DNA of 64,000 nucleotides from Nocardioides hwasunensis (GTDB lineage: Bacteria; Actinomycetota; Actinomycetes; Propionibacteriales; Nocardioidaceae). Position 1 is the first letter of the stretch. Every line of letters begins with the position of its first letter. The translations under genes were made by a program, and so were the position numbers. The stretch lies in NCBI RefSeq assembly GCF_014779665.1, contig NZ_JACXYY010000001.1, forward strand, positions 1-64,000, written 5' to 3'. Of this stretch, positions 25,808-36,598 are shown in pieces. The notes beneath the pieces were generated by a model. That model worked only from the letters and a program-made list of their open reading frames with translations. It searched no databases and was not told the origin of the DNA.

Positions 25808-26383
25808 TCACGCGATCTCGACCCCGGCGCCGGACAGCTCCGTGATCGCCGCGGCCGTGGTCTCCTCCGCGACCCCGGCGCACAGAGCGGTCAGCACCCG
25901 CGTGTCGAAGCCCTCCCGTGCGCTGTCGAGCGCAGTGGCCCGCACGCAGTGGTCGGTGGCGATGCCGCACACGTCGACGTCCAGCACGTCGCGCGCCCGC
26001 AGCCAGTCGGCCAGGCCGTCACCCGACGTCGTACGTCCCTCGAAGCCGGAGTACGCCGCCTCGTGCTCGCCCTTGTAGAACACCTCGTGGAAGGGCTGCG
26101 GGTCCAGGTTGGGGTGGAACGCGGCACCCTCGGTGCCGACCTTGCAGTGCACGGGCCACGAGTCGACGAAGTCGGGCTTGAGCGACCAGTGGTCGCCCGG
26201 GTCGACGTGGTGGTCCTTGGTGGCCACGACCACGTCGTACGCCGGCGCGCCCTCGCCGCCGGCCGACCACCGCACCATCAGGTCGTTGACGCCGGACGCC
26301 ACGCGGGCGCCACCGGACACCGCCAGCGACCCGCCCTCGCAGAAGTCGTTCTGGACGTCGACCACGATCAGTGCGCGTGCCAT
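25808..26383 (-). CDS. pncA: Nicotinamidase
   Basis: 191 residues. Isochorismatase-fold hydrolase that converts nicotinamide to nicotinate. Triad visible: D9 (VVDVQNDF), K104 (VFYKGEHEAAYSGF) and C146 (GIATDHCVRAT); metal ligands D57, H59 and H65 in KDHHVDPGDHW. The YSGFEG segment is specific to nicotinamidases. It lies 9 nt downstream of pncB on the same strand, so the pair forms a salvage operon. Confidence 0.95.
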   Translation of the reverse strand: MARALIVVDVQNDFCEGGSLAVSGGARVASGVNDLMVRWSAGGEGAPAYDVVVATKDHHVDPGDHWSLKPDFVDSWPVHCKVGTEGAAFHPNLDPQPFHEVFYKGEHEAAYSGFEGRTTSGDGLADWLRARDVLDVDVCGIATDHCVRATALDSAREGFDTRVLTALCAGVAEETTAAAITELSGAGVEIA

Positions 26384-26392
26384 CCCACGAGG

Positions 26393-27718
26393 CTAGCGGG
26401 GATCGAGGTGCACCGTCGGGATCGCCGCCTCGCCCGCGGACATCATCGTCACCACGCGGGGGAGCTCGGCGAGGGAGGCGCGGTGCCGGGTGCGGGCCTC
26501 GTCGAGGGTCGTGCGACCGACCACCTCGCCGCGCGCGACCAGCGGCACCAGGAGCGGGCGATCGTCGCCGTCGTCCTCCGGCGGCTCGCCGATGCCGATC
26601 ACCTCGGCCTCGGCGGTGCCGGTCGACGAGCGCCGGCGCAGCGCGTACTTCCGCCCACCGATCGACAGCTTGTCCTTCGACTTCTTCGCCACCGACACCA
26701 TCTCGCCGTCCGCGCTCTCGCGCGCGACGAGCTTGTAGACGAAGCCGCAGGTCGGGTGACCCGAGCCGGTCACCAGCTGGGTGCCGACGCCGTAGGCGTC
26801 CACCGGCGCCGCCGCCAGCGCCGCGATGGCGTGCTCGTCGAGGTCGCTCGTCACCACGATCCTGGTCTCCGTCGCGCCGAGGCCGTCGAGCTGGGCCCGC
26901 ACCTCGCGCGCGATCTCGCCGAGGTCGCCCGAGTCGAGGCGCACGGCGCCCAGCCCGGTGCCGGCGACCTCGACCGCGAGGCGCACCGCCTCGGTGACGT
27001 CGTAGGTGTCGACCAGCAGGGTCGTGCCGACCCCCAGGCTCTGCACCTGCGCCCGGAACGCGTCCGCCTCGCTGTCGTGGAGCAGCGTGAATGAGTGGGC
27101 GGCAGTGCCGGCCGAGGGGACGCCGTGGGTCGCCCGCGCGGCCAGGTTGCTGGTCGCGTCGAACCCGGCGACGTACGCCGCCCGCGCGGCCGCCACAGCC
27201 GCCTGCTCGTGCGTGCGGCGCGAGCCCATCTCGATGCAGGGCCGCCCGGCCGCGGCGAGCGTCATGCGTGAGGCGGCCGAGGCGATGGCGGAGTCGTGGT
27301 TGTAGATGGACAGGAGCACGGTCTCGAGCAGCACCGCCTCGGCGAAGGTGCCCTCGACGACCAGCAGCGGGGAGTAGGGGAAGTAGGCCTCGCCCTCGGC
27401 ATAGCCCCAGACGTCACCGGAGAAGCGGTAGGACGCCAGCCACTCGAGCATGTCGGGGTCGACGACGCCCTCGAGGGCGGCGATGGCCGCGGGCTCGAAG
27501 CGGAAGGCCTCGATGGCGTCCAGGGCGCGGCCCACGCCCGCCACCACGCCGTACCTCCGCCCCTCCGGGAGCCGGCGCGGGAACAGCTCGAAGACCGAGC
27601 GCCGGTCAGCGGTGCCGGCCTGGCGCGCGGCCTGGACCATGGTCAGCTCGTAGTGGTCGGTCAGGAGGGCCACGGAGCTGGATGCCGGGCCGGAGGCTGT
27701 GCTCGTCACGACCGACAC
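26393..27718 (-). CDS. pncB: Nicotinate phosphoribosyltransferase
   Basis: 441 residues. Makes nicotinate mononucleotide from nicotinate and PRPP. Landmarks: [25 protein letters not shown], the [13 protein letters not shown] helix, [31 protein letters not shown] and VTSDLDE, the last two binding the ribose-phosphate. Start may be GTG 27718 or GTG 27709. Gene order pncB then clpS in divergent orientation matches the Rv1330c-Rv1331 arrangement of mycobacteria. Confidence 0.96.
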   Translation of the reverse strand: MSVVTSTASGPASSSVALLTDHYELTMVQAARQAGTADRRSVFELFPRRLPEGRRYGVVAGVGRALDAIEAFRFEPAAIAALEGVVDPDMLEWLASYRFSGDVWGYAEGEAYFPYSPLLVVEGTFAEAVLLETVLLSIYNHDSAIASAASRMTLAAAGRPCIEMGSRRTHEQAAVAAARAAYVAGFDATSNLAARATHGVPSAGTAAHSFTLLHDSEADAFRAQVQSLGVGTTLLVDTYDVTEAVRLAVEVAGTGLGAVRLDSGDLGEIAREVRAQLDGLGATETRIVVTSDLDEHAIAALAAAPVDAYGVGTQLVTGSGHPTCGFVYKLVARESADGEMVSVAKKSKDKLSIGGRKYALRRRSSTGTAEAEVIGIGEPPEDDGDDRPLLVPLVARGEVVGRTTLDEARTRHRASLAELPRVVTMMSAGEAAIPTVHLDPR

Positions 27719-27727
27719 TGTGCCACC

Positions 27728-28033
27728 ATGGGCCTCGTGTCAGCCGCCAGTCCCGTAGAGGTCGAGCCGACCCTCACCCCCGACGAGATCACCTTCCTGG
27801 CCAAGCCGTGGGTGACGCTGGTCTGGGACGACCCGGTGAACCTCATGTCCTACGTCGCCTACGTCTTCCAGAAGTACTTCAAGTACGACAAGGCCAAGGC
27901 GGAGAAGCTGATGCTCGAGGTGCACACCGAGGGCCGGACGGTGGTCTCCACCGGCACCCGCGAGGAGATGGAGCGCGACGTGCAGGCGATGCACGAGTAC
28001 GGCCTCTGGGCGACGATGGAGAAGGCGTCCTGA
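27728..28033 (+). CDS. clpS: ATP-dependent Clp protease adaptor ClpS
   Basis: 101 residues. Core [20 protein letters not shown] then [20 protein letters not shown] and [17 protein letters not shown] is the ClpS fold; it delivers N-degron substrates to ClpAP/ClpCP. The first 20 residues are disordered, as expected for the part that enters the Clp pore. Only 9 nt separate it from the divergent pncB start; the following gene begins 1 nt after its stop. Confidence 0.95.
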   Translation: MGLVSAASPVEVEPTLTPDEITFLAKPWVTLVWDDPVNLMSYVAYVFQKYFKYDKAKAEKLMLEVHTEGRTVVSTGTREEMERDVQAMHEYGLWATMEKAS

Positions 28034-28034
28034 G

Positions 28035-28625
28035 GTGAGCGGCTTCGAGCGACACCGCAAGTCCGGCAAGGTCATCGCCACCTTCAGCGGGTTCGAGGCA
28101 GACCTGCTGCGCTCGCTGGCCTCGCAGATGGTCGAGCTGCTCCGCAACGAGCGCGCCGAGCCGGCGACGCCGGCCGCCGACCCCTTCGAGGCGCTGATGG
28201 CCGAGTTCTCCGGCGCGACCACGATCCCGGAGGACCCGGTGCTCGCCCGGCTGTTCCCGACGGCGTACCCCGACGACGAGGAGGCGGCCTCCGACTTCCG
28301 TCGCTTCACCGAGGGCGGGCTGCGCGACGGCAAGGCCGCCGCGGCAGGGATGCTCATCGACAGCCTCGAGGACGGCGGCCTTCCGCACGAGCTCACCGAG
28401 GACGGTCTGGTCATCGACGTCGAGCTGACCCACGACGAGGCCGAGACCTGGATGCGCGCCTTCACCGACATCCGGATCGCGCTCGCCACCCGGCTCGGGG
28501 TCGAGGCCGGCGACGAGGACTACTGGCACTCGCTGCCCGACGACGACCCGCGCGCACAGGCCCACGACATCTACGAGTGGGTGGGCTACCTCCAGGAGAC
28601 GGTGATCGAGGCCCTCACCTCATGA
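28035..28625 (+). CDS. DUF2017 family protein
   Basis: 196 residues, GTG start 1 nt after clpS. Sequence SGFERHRKSGKVIATFSGFE, ADLLRSLASQMVELL, ARLFPTAYPDDEEAASDFRR and RLGVEAGDEDYW define DUF2017. Always next to clpS in actinobacteria (Rv1332 in M. tuberculosis); soluble, helical, acidic; possibly involved in ClpS-dependent proteolysis but untested. Confidence 0.9.
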   Translation: MSGFERHRKSGKVIATFSGFEADLLRSLASQMVELLRNERAEPATPAADPFEALMAEFSGATTIPEDPVLARLFPTAYPDDEEAASDFRRFTEGGLRDGKAAAAGMLIDSLEDGGLPHELTEDGLVIDVELTHDEAETWMRAFTDIRIALATRLGVEAGDEDYWHSLPDDDPRAQAHDIYEWVGYLQETVIEALTS

Positions 28626-28635
28626 CGAGGCCCTC

Positions 28636-29841
28636 GTGAGCCCGGTCCCCCACTTCGTCGTCGAGATCAGGGAGAAGATCGGGCACGACCCGCTCTGGCT
28701 GCCTGGCGTCACGGCGGTCATCCGTCGTGGCGACCAGGTGCTGCTCGTCGAGCGCGCCGACAACGGCCGCTGGACGCCGGTCACCGGCATCCCCGAGCCG
28801 GGGGAGGAGCCTGCCGTGGCGGCGGCCCGCGAGGCGATGGAGGAGACCGGCGTCCGGATCCGCGTGGACCGTCTCGTCTCGACCGCGGTCCACGGCGAGA
28901 TCGTGCACGCCAACGGCGACCGCGCGACCTACCTCGACCTCACCTTCGCCTGCACGTGGCTCGAGGGTCAGGCGCACGTCGCCGACGACGAGTCCAGCGA
29001 CGTGCGCTGGTGGCCGCTCGACGCGCTTCCGCCGATGTCCGAGACGATGCTCGCCCGGATCGACGCCGCGCTGAGCGACGAGCGCGAGGCCAGGTTCGTC
29101 GCGCCGGACGGTCAGTCGGACGAGGAGCCGCCGCCGGTGCTGGCCCCCCACGCCCCGGTGCTCGGCGTCGACGCCTGCGCGGGCGGCTGGGTCGGCGTCG
29201 TCGTGGACCCGGACCGCCGCGCCTCGGTCTTCGTCGCCGCCGGCATCACCGACCTGCTCGCCCTCGTGCGGGAGAGGCACGACGTCGTGGCCGTCGCCGT
29301 CGACATCCCCATCGGGCTGCCCGACAGCAGCGGTCGCCTCGCCGACGCCGAGGCCCGCCGGCAGCTCGTCGGCAAGTCCTCCTCGATCTTCTCCACCCCC
29401 GTGCGCGCCGCGCTGGAGGCCGGGACCTACGAGGAGGCGCGCGCGGCCAACCTCGCCGCGACCGACGGGCGCACCAGCGTCAGCGCCCAGGCGTACGCCC
29501 TGCGCGACAAGGTCTTGCAGGTCGACGCCTGGGTGCGATCGGGACCCGGCGTCCCCGTCGTCGAGGCGCACCCCGAGCTGAGCTTCACCCGGATGGCCGG
29601 CCACCCGCTGCTCGAGCGCAAGAAGGACGCCGACGGAGCGCGCGTACGCCGCGAGGCGCTCGCCGCGCACGGGATCGTCGCGCCGCCGTGGTTCCGCGGG
29701 TCCGGCTTCGCCGAGGACGACCTGCTCGACGCCTGCGCCGTCGCGTGGACCGCCGTCCGCCACTCGCTCGGGGTCTCGGAGTCCTTCCCCGAGACACCCG
29801 AGGTCTTCTCCGACCGGATCCCCGCAGCCATCTGGGCCTGA
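28636..29841 (+). CDS. Nudix hydrolase fused to DUF429 domain
   Basis: 401 residues. Residues 1-155 are a Nudix hydrolase with box GIPEPGEEPAVAAAREAMEE plus TG (GX5EX7REUXEEXGU fits, with Ile-Pro in the first part). Residues 170-401 are a DUF429 domain: VLGVDACAGGWVGVVVD, VDIPIGLP, SSIFSTPVRAALEA, VEAHPELSFTRMAG and DDLLDACAVAWTA, an RNase-H-like fold with conserved acidic residues. One continuous frame with no stop. Nucleotide clean-up joined to a predicted nuclease is unusual; see findings. Confidence 0.85.
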   Translation: MSPVPHFVVEIREKIGHDPLWLPGVTAVIRRGDQVLLVERADNGRWTPVTGIPEPGEEPAVAAAREAMEETGVRIRVDRLVSTAVHGEIVHANGDRATYLDLTFACTWLEGQAHVADDESSDVRWWPLDALPPMSETMLARIDAALSDEREARFVAPDGQSDEEPPPVLAPHAPVLGVDACAGGWVGVVVDPDRRASVFVAAGITDLLALVRERHDVVAVAVDIPIGLPDSSGRLADAEARRQLVGKSSSIFSTPVRAALEAGTYEEARAANLAATDGRTSVSAQAYALRDKVLQVDAWVRSGPGVPVVEAHPELSFTRMAGHPLLERKKDADGARVRREALAAHGIVAPPWFRGSGFAEDDLLDACAVAWTAVRHSLGVSESFPETPEVFSDRIPAAIWA

Positions 29842-29873
29842 GCCGGGTCTGGCGGCGCCTCCCCTTCCCACTG

Positions 29874-29940
29874 GGGGTAGTCCGCATCAAACGTCCGGTG
29901 GAATCGGCCTCCGCACCGGAAATCTGATGCGGACTACCCC
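29874..29940. terminator. Long two-step intergenic hairpin
   Basis: Outer stem of 16 perfect bp (29874-29889 with 29925-29940), a 4x4 internal loop, an inner stem of 7 bp (29894-29900 with 29914-29920) and a 13-nt loop. It lies between the ends of two convergent genes and is symmetrical, so it can terminate both. It is longer and cleaner than a usual actinobacterial terminator, so a dispersed palindromic element is the alternative. Confidence 0.65.
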
Positions 29941-29947
29941 ACGGGGG

Positions 29948-31201
29948 TCAGCCGGAGTGCGTCAGCACGCCGTAGCGCTCGCGCGAGGCCAACGCCCAGC
30001 GCGAGGCGGGCACGGAGATCAGCGCGACCCCGAGCATCAGGGCGCCGAGGATGAGCCACCCGGTCTCGCCCATGTGCACGCAGAGCAGCGTCACGACCGG
30101 CGGGCCGACGACGGCGATCACGCTGAAGCCGAGGCCGGCGAAGCCCTGGTACTGGCCCTGCCGCTCGTGCGGGGCCAGGCCCATCTGCAGTCCCCACTGG
30201 CCACCGGAGCCGATCATCTCGCCGACCACGTGGGCCAGCGAGCCGATGACGAGCACCGCGATGGCGAACTCCGCGTTGCCGCGGTCGGCGAGCGCGACGA
30301 TCGCGAAGCCTGCCGCGATCCAGACCGCGCCGCGCACCAGCGCCTTGGCGCCCGCCTCGACGGAGTCGGCGCGTCGTGACAGCCGGACCTGGAAGAGCGC
30401 GACGCACGCGGTGTTGAGGACGAGCAGGATGGCGACCATCACCGGCGGCGCCGAGGTGCGCTCGGAGATGTAGAGCGCGAGGCCGAGCTCCATGACGAAG
30501 AAGTGCAGGGAGAACAGGCCGGTGATCGCCACGATCACGACGTAGGGCCAGTCGCGCAGCACCGCGAGTCGGGGCTCTCCCTCGACCCGGACGTACGCCG
30601 GCAGGTCGGGGAGCCGGGTGGAGTTCCAGGCGGCGAAGCCGGTGAAGACCGCGTTGAGGACGAAGACCGAGACGTAGGCCCAGGACTCGTCGACGACGAG
30701 CGCGGCGCCACCGAAGACCGAGCCGAGCCCGATGGCGGTGTTGGTGACGGCGCGCAGGTAGGCCTTGAACAGCACACCGCGACCACCCGTCGCGAGCTGG
30801 GCGATCACCCCCTGCTGGATCGAGCCTGCCGAGCGCTCGAAGAAGGCGAGCAGGGCGAGCAGCATCCCCAGCTGCCAGGGCGCACGTGCGAGCACGGGCA
30901 GCGCGCTCGTCAGCGCGGCCCCCACCATGCACCAGGTGAGCACCCGTCGCGGGCCGCGGACGTCGCCGAGGTGCCCGGCCGGCACCTGCACGAGGATGCC
31001 GACGACCGCGGCGACGGAGATCGCGAGCGCGACCTCGCCGGCGGAGAAGCCGACCTGTCGGGTGAAGTAGAGGGCACTGGTCGTCATCACCGCACCGGCG
31101 CCGAAGCGGTTCGCGAACGAGCCGAGTGCCAGCACCCGCAGGTCGCGCTCGACCGGGATGCCGCGCCGCGTGAGTGGTGCGGTGACCTCGTGCTGCGACA
31201 T
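29948..31201 (-). CDS. MFS transporter
   Basis: 417 residues, about 12 membrane helices. Motif A-type loop VQVPAGHLGDVRGPRRVLTW after helix 2 is clear. No drug-antiporter motif C is obvious in helix 5, so the class is uncertain; similar to actinobacterial MFS proteins of unknown substrate. Preceded by a gggggagaggga site and by a 14-bp palindrome (31221-31234) over its promoter. It splits the clpS-DUF2017 pair from mec. Confidence 0.85.
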   Translation of the reverse strand: MSQHEVTAPLTRRGIPVERDLRVLALGSFANRFGAGAVMTTSALYFTRQVGFSAGEVALAISVAAVVGILVQVPAGHLGDVRGPRRVLTWCMVGAALTSALPVLARAPWQLGMLLALLAFFERSAGSIQQGVIAQLATGGRGVLFKAYLRAVTNTAIGLGSVFGGAALVVDESWAYVSVFVLNAVFTGFAAWNSTRLPDLPAYVRVEGEPRLAVLRDWPYVVIVAITGLFSLHFFVMELGLALYISERTSAPPVMVAILLVLNTACVALFQVRLSRRADSVEAGAKALVRGAVWIAAGFAIVALADRGNAEFAIAVLVIGSLAHVVGEMIGSGGQWGLQMGLAPHERQGQYQGFAGLGFSVIAVVGPPVVTLLCVHMGETGWLILGALMLGVALISVPASRWALASRERYGVLTHSG

Positions 31202-31220
31202 GCGTCCCTCTCCCCCAGTC

Positions 31221-31234
31221 TCTCGACGTCGAGA
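31221..31234. promoter_or_regulatory. Perfect 14-bp palindrome upstream of MFS gene
   Basis: TCTCGACGTCGAGA, 20 nt before the MFS start. On the minus strand TAGTCT (a plausible -10) lies just ahead of and partly overlaps it, so a dimeric repressor bound here would block the MFS promoter. No regulator gene is adjacent. Confidence 0.5.
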
Positions 31235-31288
31235 CTATGTCCTGAGACGGGCGGGGGTCACATCGGTTTCCGGCCTACCCTGGGGCAC

Positions 31289-31756
31289 GTGCTGACCATC
31301 GCCCAGGAGACGTACGACGCCATCGTGGCGCACGCCAAGCGCGACCACCCCGACGAGGCGTGCGGTGTCGTGGCAGGGCCCGAGGGCAGCGACCGACCCG
31401 AGCGGTTCATCCCGATGGTCAACGCCGCCGGCAGCCCGACGTTCTACGAGTTCGACTCCACCGAGCTCCTGCAGCTCTACAAGGACATGGACGCCCGTGA
31501 CGAGGAGCCGGTGGTCGTCTACCACTCGCACACCGCCACCGAGGCCTACCCCAGCCGCACCGACATCGGCCTCGCCAGCGAGCCGAACGCGCACTACGTG
31601 CTCGTCAGCACGGCGGACTGCTTCGATGAGAGTGGGGGGAATAGTGACGGCCCTGTGGAGTTCAGGTCCTACAGCATCATCGACGGAGTCGTGACCGAGG
31701 AAGAGGTCACGATCACGCCTACGACTGATTCATCCAAGAAGGGGAGCACCAGCTGA
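31289..31756 (+). CDS. mec: Mec-type JAMM metallopeptidase (CysO-cysteine peptidase)
   Basis: 155 residues from a GTG 7 nt after TACCCT (leaderless). JAMM zinc motif is complete: HSHTATEAYPSRTD (HxH, ten residues, D), with the upstream glutamate in HPDEACGVV. In M. tuberculosis, Mec+ (Rv1334) releases cysteine from the CysO-cysteine adduct. The gene overlaps cysO by one base (A of TGA/ATG), confirming the pair. In this strain it may also trim the extra Cys encoded at the end of CysO. Confidence 0.93.
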   Translation: MLTIAQETYDAIVAHAKRDHPDEACGVVAGPEGSDRPERFIPMVNAAGSPTFYEFDSTELLQLYKDMDARDEEPVVVYHSHTATEAYPSRTDIGLASEPNAHYVLVSTADCFDESGGNSDGPVEFRSYSIIDGVVTEEEVTITPTTDSSKKGSTS

Positions 31757-32043
31757 TGGCCATCGAGGTCCGGATCCCGACCATCCTGCGCACCTACACC
31801 GGCGGCGAGAAGTCCGTCGAGGGCGCCGGCGGCACCCTGTCCGCGCTCATCGACGACCTCGAGGGCAACCACCCCGGCATCAAGGACCGCCTCGTCGAGG
31901 ACAAGTCCGGCGAGATCGACCTGCGCCGCTTCGTCAACGTCTACATCAACGACGAGGACGTCCGCTTCATCGGTGGCCTCGAAGCGCCGCTCAGCGACGG
32001 CGACCAGGTCGTCGTGCTCCCCGCCGTCGCCGGCGGCTGCTGA
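31756..32043 (+). CDS. cysO: CysO sulfur-carrier protein ending in Gly-Gly-Cys
   Basis: 95 residues, ubiquitin/ThiS fold: EVRIPTILRTYTGGEKSVEG, VNVYINDEDVRFIGGLEAPL, DGDQVVVLPAVAGGC. Sulfur carriers of this family end in GG, whose carboxylate becomes a thiocarboxylate that CysM uses to make cysteine. Here an additional Cys codon (32038-32040) precedes TGA, so the carrier is made as a pro-form and needs a peptidase, presumably Mec just upstream. Compare QbsE-type carriers, which also carry residues after GG. Confidence 0.93.
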   Translation: MAIEVRIPTILRTYTGGEKSVEGAGGTLSALIDDLEGNHPGIKDRLVEDKSGEIDLRRFVNVYINDEDVRFIGGLEAPLSDGDQVVVLPAVAGGC

Positions 32044-32045
32044 GG

Positions 32046-32669
32046 CTAGCCGAGGATCCCGCGCTCGTAGGCCGTCGCCACGGCCGCCGCGCGGTCGCCC
32101 ACCCCGAGCTTGTCGTAGACGTGCACGAGGTGCGTCTTCACCGTCGCCTCGCTGACGAAGAGCTCCTCGGCGATCGCCCGGTTCGAACGGCCCCGCGCGA
32201 CGAGGGCGAGCACCTCCCGCTCGCGTGCGCTGAGCACGCCCGACGTCGCGGGACGGCGTACGTGCGAGGCCAGGCGCGCGGCGATCGCGGGGGAGAGCAC
32301 CGTCTCGCCCGCCGCGGTGGCACGCACGGCGTCGAAGAGCGTCTCGGCCGGGGTGTCCTTCAGGAGGTAGCCCGTCGCACCGGCCTCGATGGCGGCGACT
32401 GTGTCGGAGTCGGTGTCGAAGGTGGTCAGCACGAGCACCGCGGCTCGTGACCCACGCTCACGTAGCACCCGCACCGCATCGACGCCTCCGCCGCCGGGCA
32501 TGCGGAGGTCCATCACGACGACGTCGGGATCGGTGGCCAGCACGCGGTCGACGGCCTCGGGGCCACTGGCCGCCTCGCCGACGACCTCGAAGCCGGTGAC
32601 GCTCGCGAGCATGCTGCGCACGCCGTCACGCACGACGGGGTGGTCGTCCACGACCACGATCCTGATCAC
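32046..32669 (-). CDS. NarL/LuxR-type response regulator
   Basis: 207 residues. Receiver domain with D8/D9 acidic pair, phospho-acceptor D54 (VVMDLRMPGG), T81 region (LVLTTFDTD) and K103 (YLLKDTPAE). C-terminal LuxR helix-turn-helix: LSAREREVLALVARGRSNRA followed by EELFVSEATVKTHLVHVYDK. Overlaps the histidine kinase by 4 nt. Last gene of a kinase/ABC operon; possible target is the 18-bp palindrome before the operon. Confidence 0.94.
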   Translation of the reverse strand: MIRIVVVDDHPVVRDGVRSMLASVTGFEVVGEAASGPEAVDRVLATDPDVVVMDLRMPGGGGVDAVRVLRERGSRAAVLVLTTFDTDSDTVAAIEAGATGYLLKDTPAETLFDAVRATAAGETVLSPAIAARLASHVRRPATSGVLSAREREVLALVARGRSNRAIAEELFVSEATVKTHLVHVYDKLGVGDRAAAVATAYERGILG

Positions 32670-33847
32670 GCCGCCTCCCGGGCGAGGGCGGGCAGGCGGG
32701 CGGAGACCGCGGTGCCGCGGCCGGGGTCGGACTCGAGGGTGAGGTCGCCGGCCAGGCGCGCCACGCGCTGCCGCATCCCGCGCAGCCCGAAGGAGCTCGA
32801 CTCGGTGGGAGCGGCGACGTCGAAGCCGACGCCATCGTCGCGGACGTCGAGCACGACCTCGTCGCCGTCGTAGGAGAGCGTGACCCCCACGCGGGACGCG
32901 CCCGCGTGCTTGGCGACGTTCTGGAGCGACTCCTGGGCGATGCGGAGCACGGTGGCCTCCACCTCCGGGTGCAGGGGGACGGGATCGCCGACCACGACGG
33001 CCTCGGCGCGGATGGCGTGACCGGTCGACCAGGCGGTGACGACGCCGCGCACGGCGTCGGGCAGGTCGGCCCCGTCGAGGTCGGACGGGGACAGGTCGAG
33101 CATCGACCGGCGGGCCTCGGCCAGCGCCTGCCGGGCCAGCGCGAGGGCCCGCTCCTGCCGCTCACCGCCGACGGAGGCCTCGAGCTGGGTGACGATCCCG
33201 GCGAGGCTCTGCGCGGTCGTGTCGTGGATCTCCCGGGCGAGTCGCGCACGCTCCTCCTGCACCCCCGTGTGGCGGGCCTGCTCGACGATCCTCGCGTGGA
33301 GCGTCTGGTTCTCCGCGAGCGCCGTCTCCAGCTCGGAATTGAGGCGCTCGAGGTCCTCGGTGCGGCGCTCGGTCTTGAGGGAGATGCTCATGAAGGCGCT
33401 CGCGAGGCCGGCGTTGACACCGACCAGTGCGAGGAACACCCAGAACTGGAGGGCGTCCCGAGGCGGGAGCCCGCCCGACTGGGAGCCCGCCTGGGTGATG
33501 CCGACCGCCACCACACCGACATACATCCAGCGCCCGCGCAACGAGTCGTAGACGTCGATGAACCCGAAGAAGGCGAAGATCGCGTAGAGCGGGTTGAGCC
33601 AGCAGAGCACGAACGCCAGGATCGTGCGTCCGACCCAGTGGAGCGCGCTCGGTCTGGGGGTGGCGACCATCCAGACCGCGGTGACGAGGCTGCCGACCAG
33701 CGTGATCCGGACGTCGACCGCTGCGGCGCCGAGCGAGGGTGCGGCGGTGGAGGCGACCGCGGTGGCCAGGGCGAGCAGGAAGAACGGCATCCAACGCAGC
33801 CACCGGAGGTCGTCGTCCACGCCGACATCCTGACAGTCGTGCGTCAC
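32666..33847 (-). CDS. Sensor histidine kinase (HisKA_3, DesK-like)
   Basis: 393 residues if translation starts at the GTG overlapping the ABC permease stop (GTGA at 33847); GTG 33820 is the alternative. Five or so membrane helices in the first 150 residues with almost no extracellular domain, a coiled coil (ERRTEDLERLNSELETALAE), the phospho-histidine motif RARLAREIHDTTAQSLAGIV, and an ATPase domain (VLRIAQESLQNVAKHAGAS, VRDDGVGFDV, FGLRGMRQRV). The intramembrane-sensing layout, linked to an ABC-2 transporter, suggests membrane-stress or antibiotic sensing. Confidence 0.92.
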   Translation of the reverse strand: MTHDCQDVGVDDDLRWLRWMPFFLLALATAVASTAAPSLGAAAVDVRITLVGSLVTAVWMVATPRPSALHWVGRTILAFVLCWLNPLYAIFAFFGFIDVYDSLRGRWMYVGVVAVGITQAGSQSGGLPPRDALQFWVFLALVGVNAGLASAFMSISLKTERRTEDLERLNSELETALAENQTLHARIVEQARHTGVQEERARLAREIHDTTAQSLAGIVTQLEASVGGERQERALALARQALAEARRSMLDLSPSDLDGADLPDAVRGVVTAWSTGHAIRAEAVVVGDPVPLHPEVEATVLRIAQESLQNVAKHAGASRVGVTLSYDGDEVVLDVRDDGVGFDVAAPTESSSFGLRGMRQRVARLAGDLTLESDPGRGTAVSARLPALAREAA

Positions 33848-34619
33848 TCCCACCGGAACAGCCGGACCGCGACGAAGCCCAGCACCACGGTCCAGCCACC
33901 CATCACGGCGAGGTCGACCAGCGCTGGTGCGGTGCCCTGCAGGGCGTCGTTGAGCGCCTCGGACGCAGCGCCCAGCGGGGTCGAGACGACCGTCTGCCGC
34001 AGCCATCCCTCCATCGTCTGCACCGGCATCCAGACGCCGGAGGTGAACATCATCGGGAAGAAGACGATGGTGCCGACCGTCTGCACGACGCGGGTGCTCG
34101 CGGAGACAGCGGTGATGACGGCGCCGATCGAGAACGCCGACGCGGTGCCCAGCACTAGCGCCACGGCGTACCAGCCGAGGTGGCCGGGCAGGGCGACGTC
34201 GTAGAGCACCCGCGCCGTTGCGAGAGCGAGGACGACCGAGGCGAGCACCGCCACGGCGTGCAGTCCGACCTGCGCTCCGAGCAGGGCCGCCGGGTGCATC
34301 GGCGTGGTGCGGAGCCGTCGCAGGACACCGCTCTCGCGGTAGCCCGCGATGACCGGCGGCATCGCCACGATCGCGGCCATGATCATCGCCAGCACCACGA
34401 CGACCGACACGTACAGGTCGATGATCCGCTGGCCGCCGAGGGACGGGTTGGCCTCCTGGAAGTCCGGCACCAGTCCGATGACCGCGAGGAGGAGCGTCGG
34501 GAAGAGGAGGATCCAGAAGAGCGAGCCGAGCTCGCGTGCGAAGAGGGTCGCCTCGGTGCGGACGACAGCGGCGGTGGCGCCGTTCGTCCGACGGGAGGTC
34601 GGGGTGGTGGTCGCGGTGC

Positions 34620-34623
<4 letters not shown>
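33844..34623 (-). CDS. ABC-2 type transporter permease
   Basis: 259 residues, six membrane helices (about 35-57, 80-100, 125-150, 155-180, 190-215, 235-255). The region YRESGVLRRLRTTPMHPAAL followed by LGAQVGLHAV is the cytoplasmic coupling segment of ABC-2 drug or lipid exporters. Its stop overlaps the kinase start and its ATG overlaps the ATPase stop: fully coupled operon order ATPase, permease, kinase, regulator. Confidence 0.92.
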
Positions 34624-36580
<1,957 letters not shown>

Positions 36581-36598
36581 CCCAAGACGGAGACGCGA

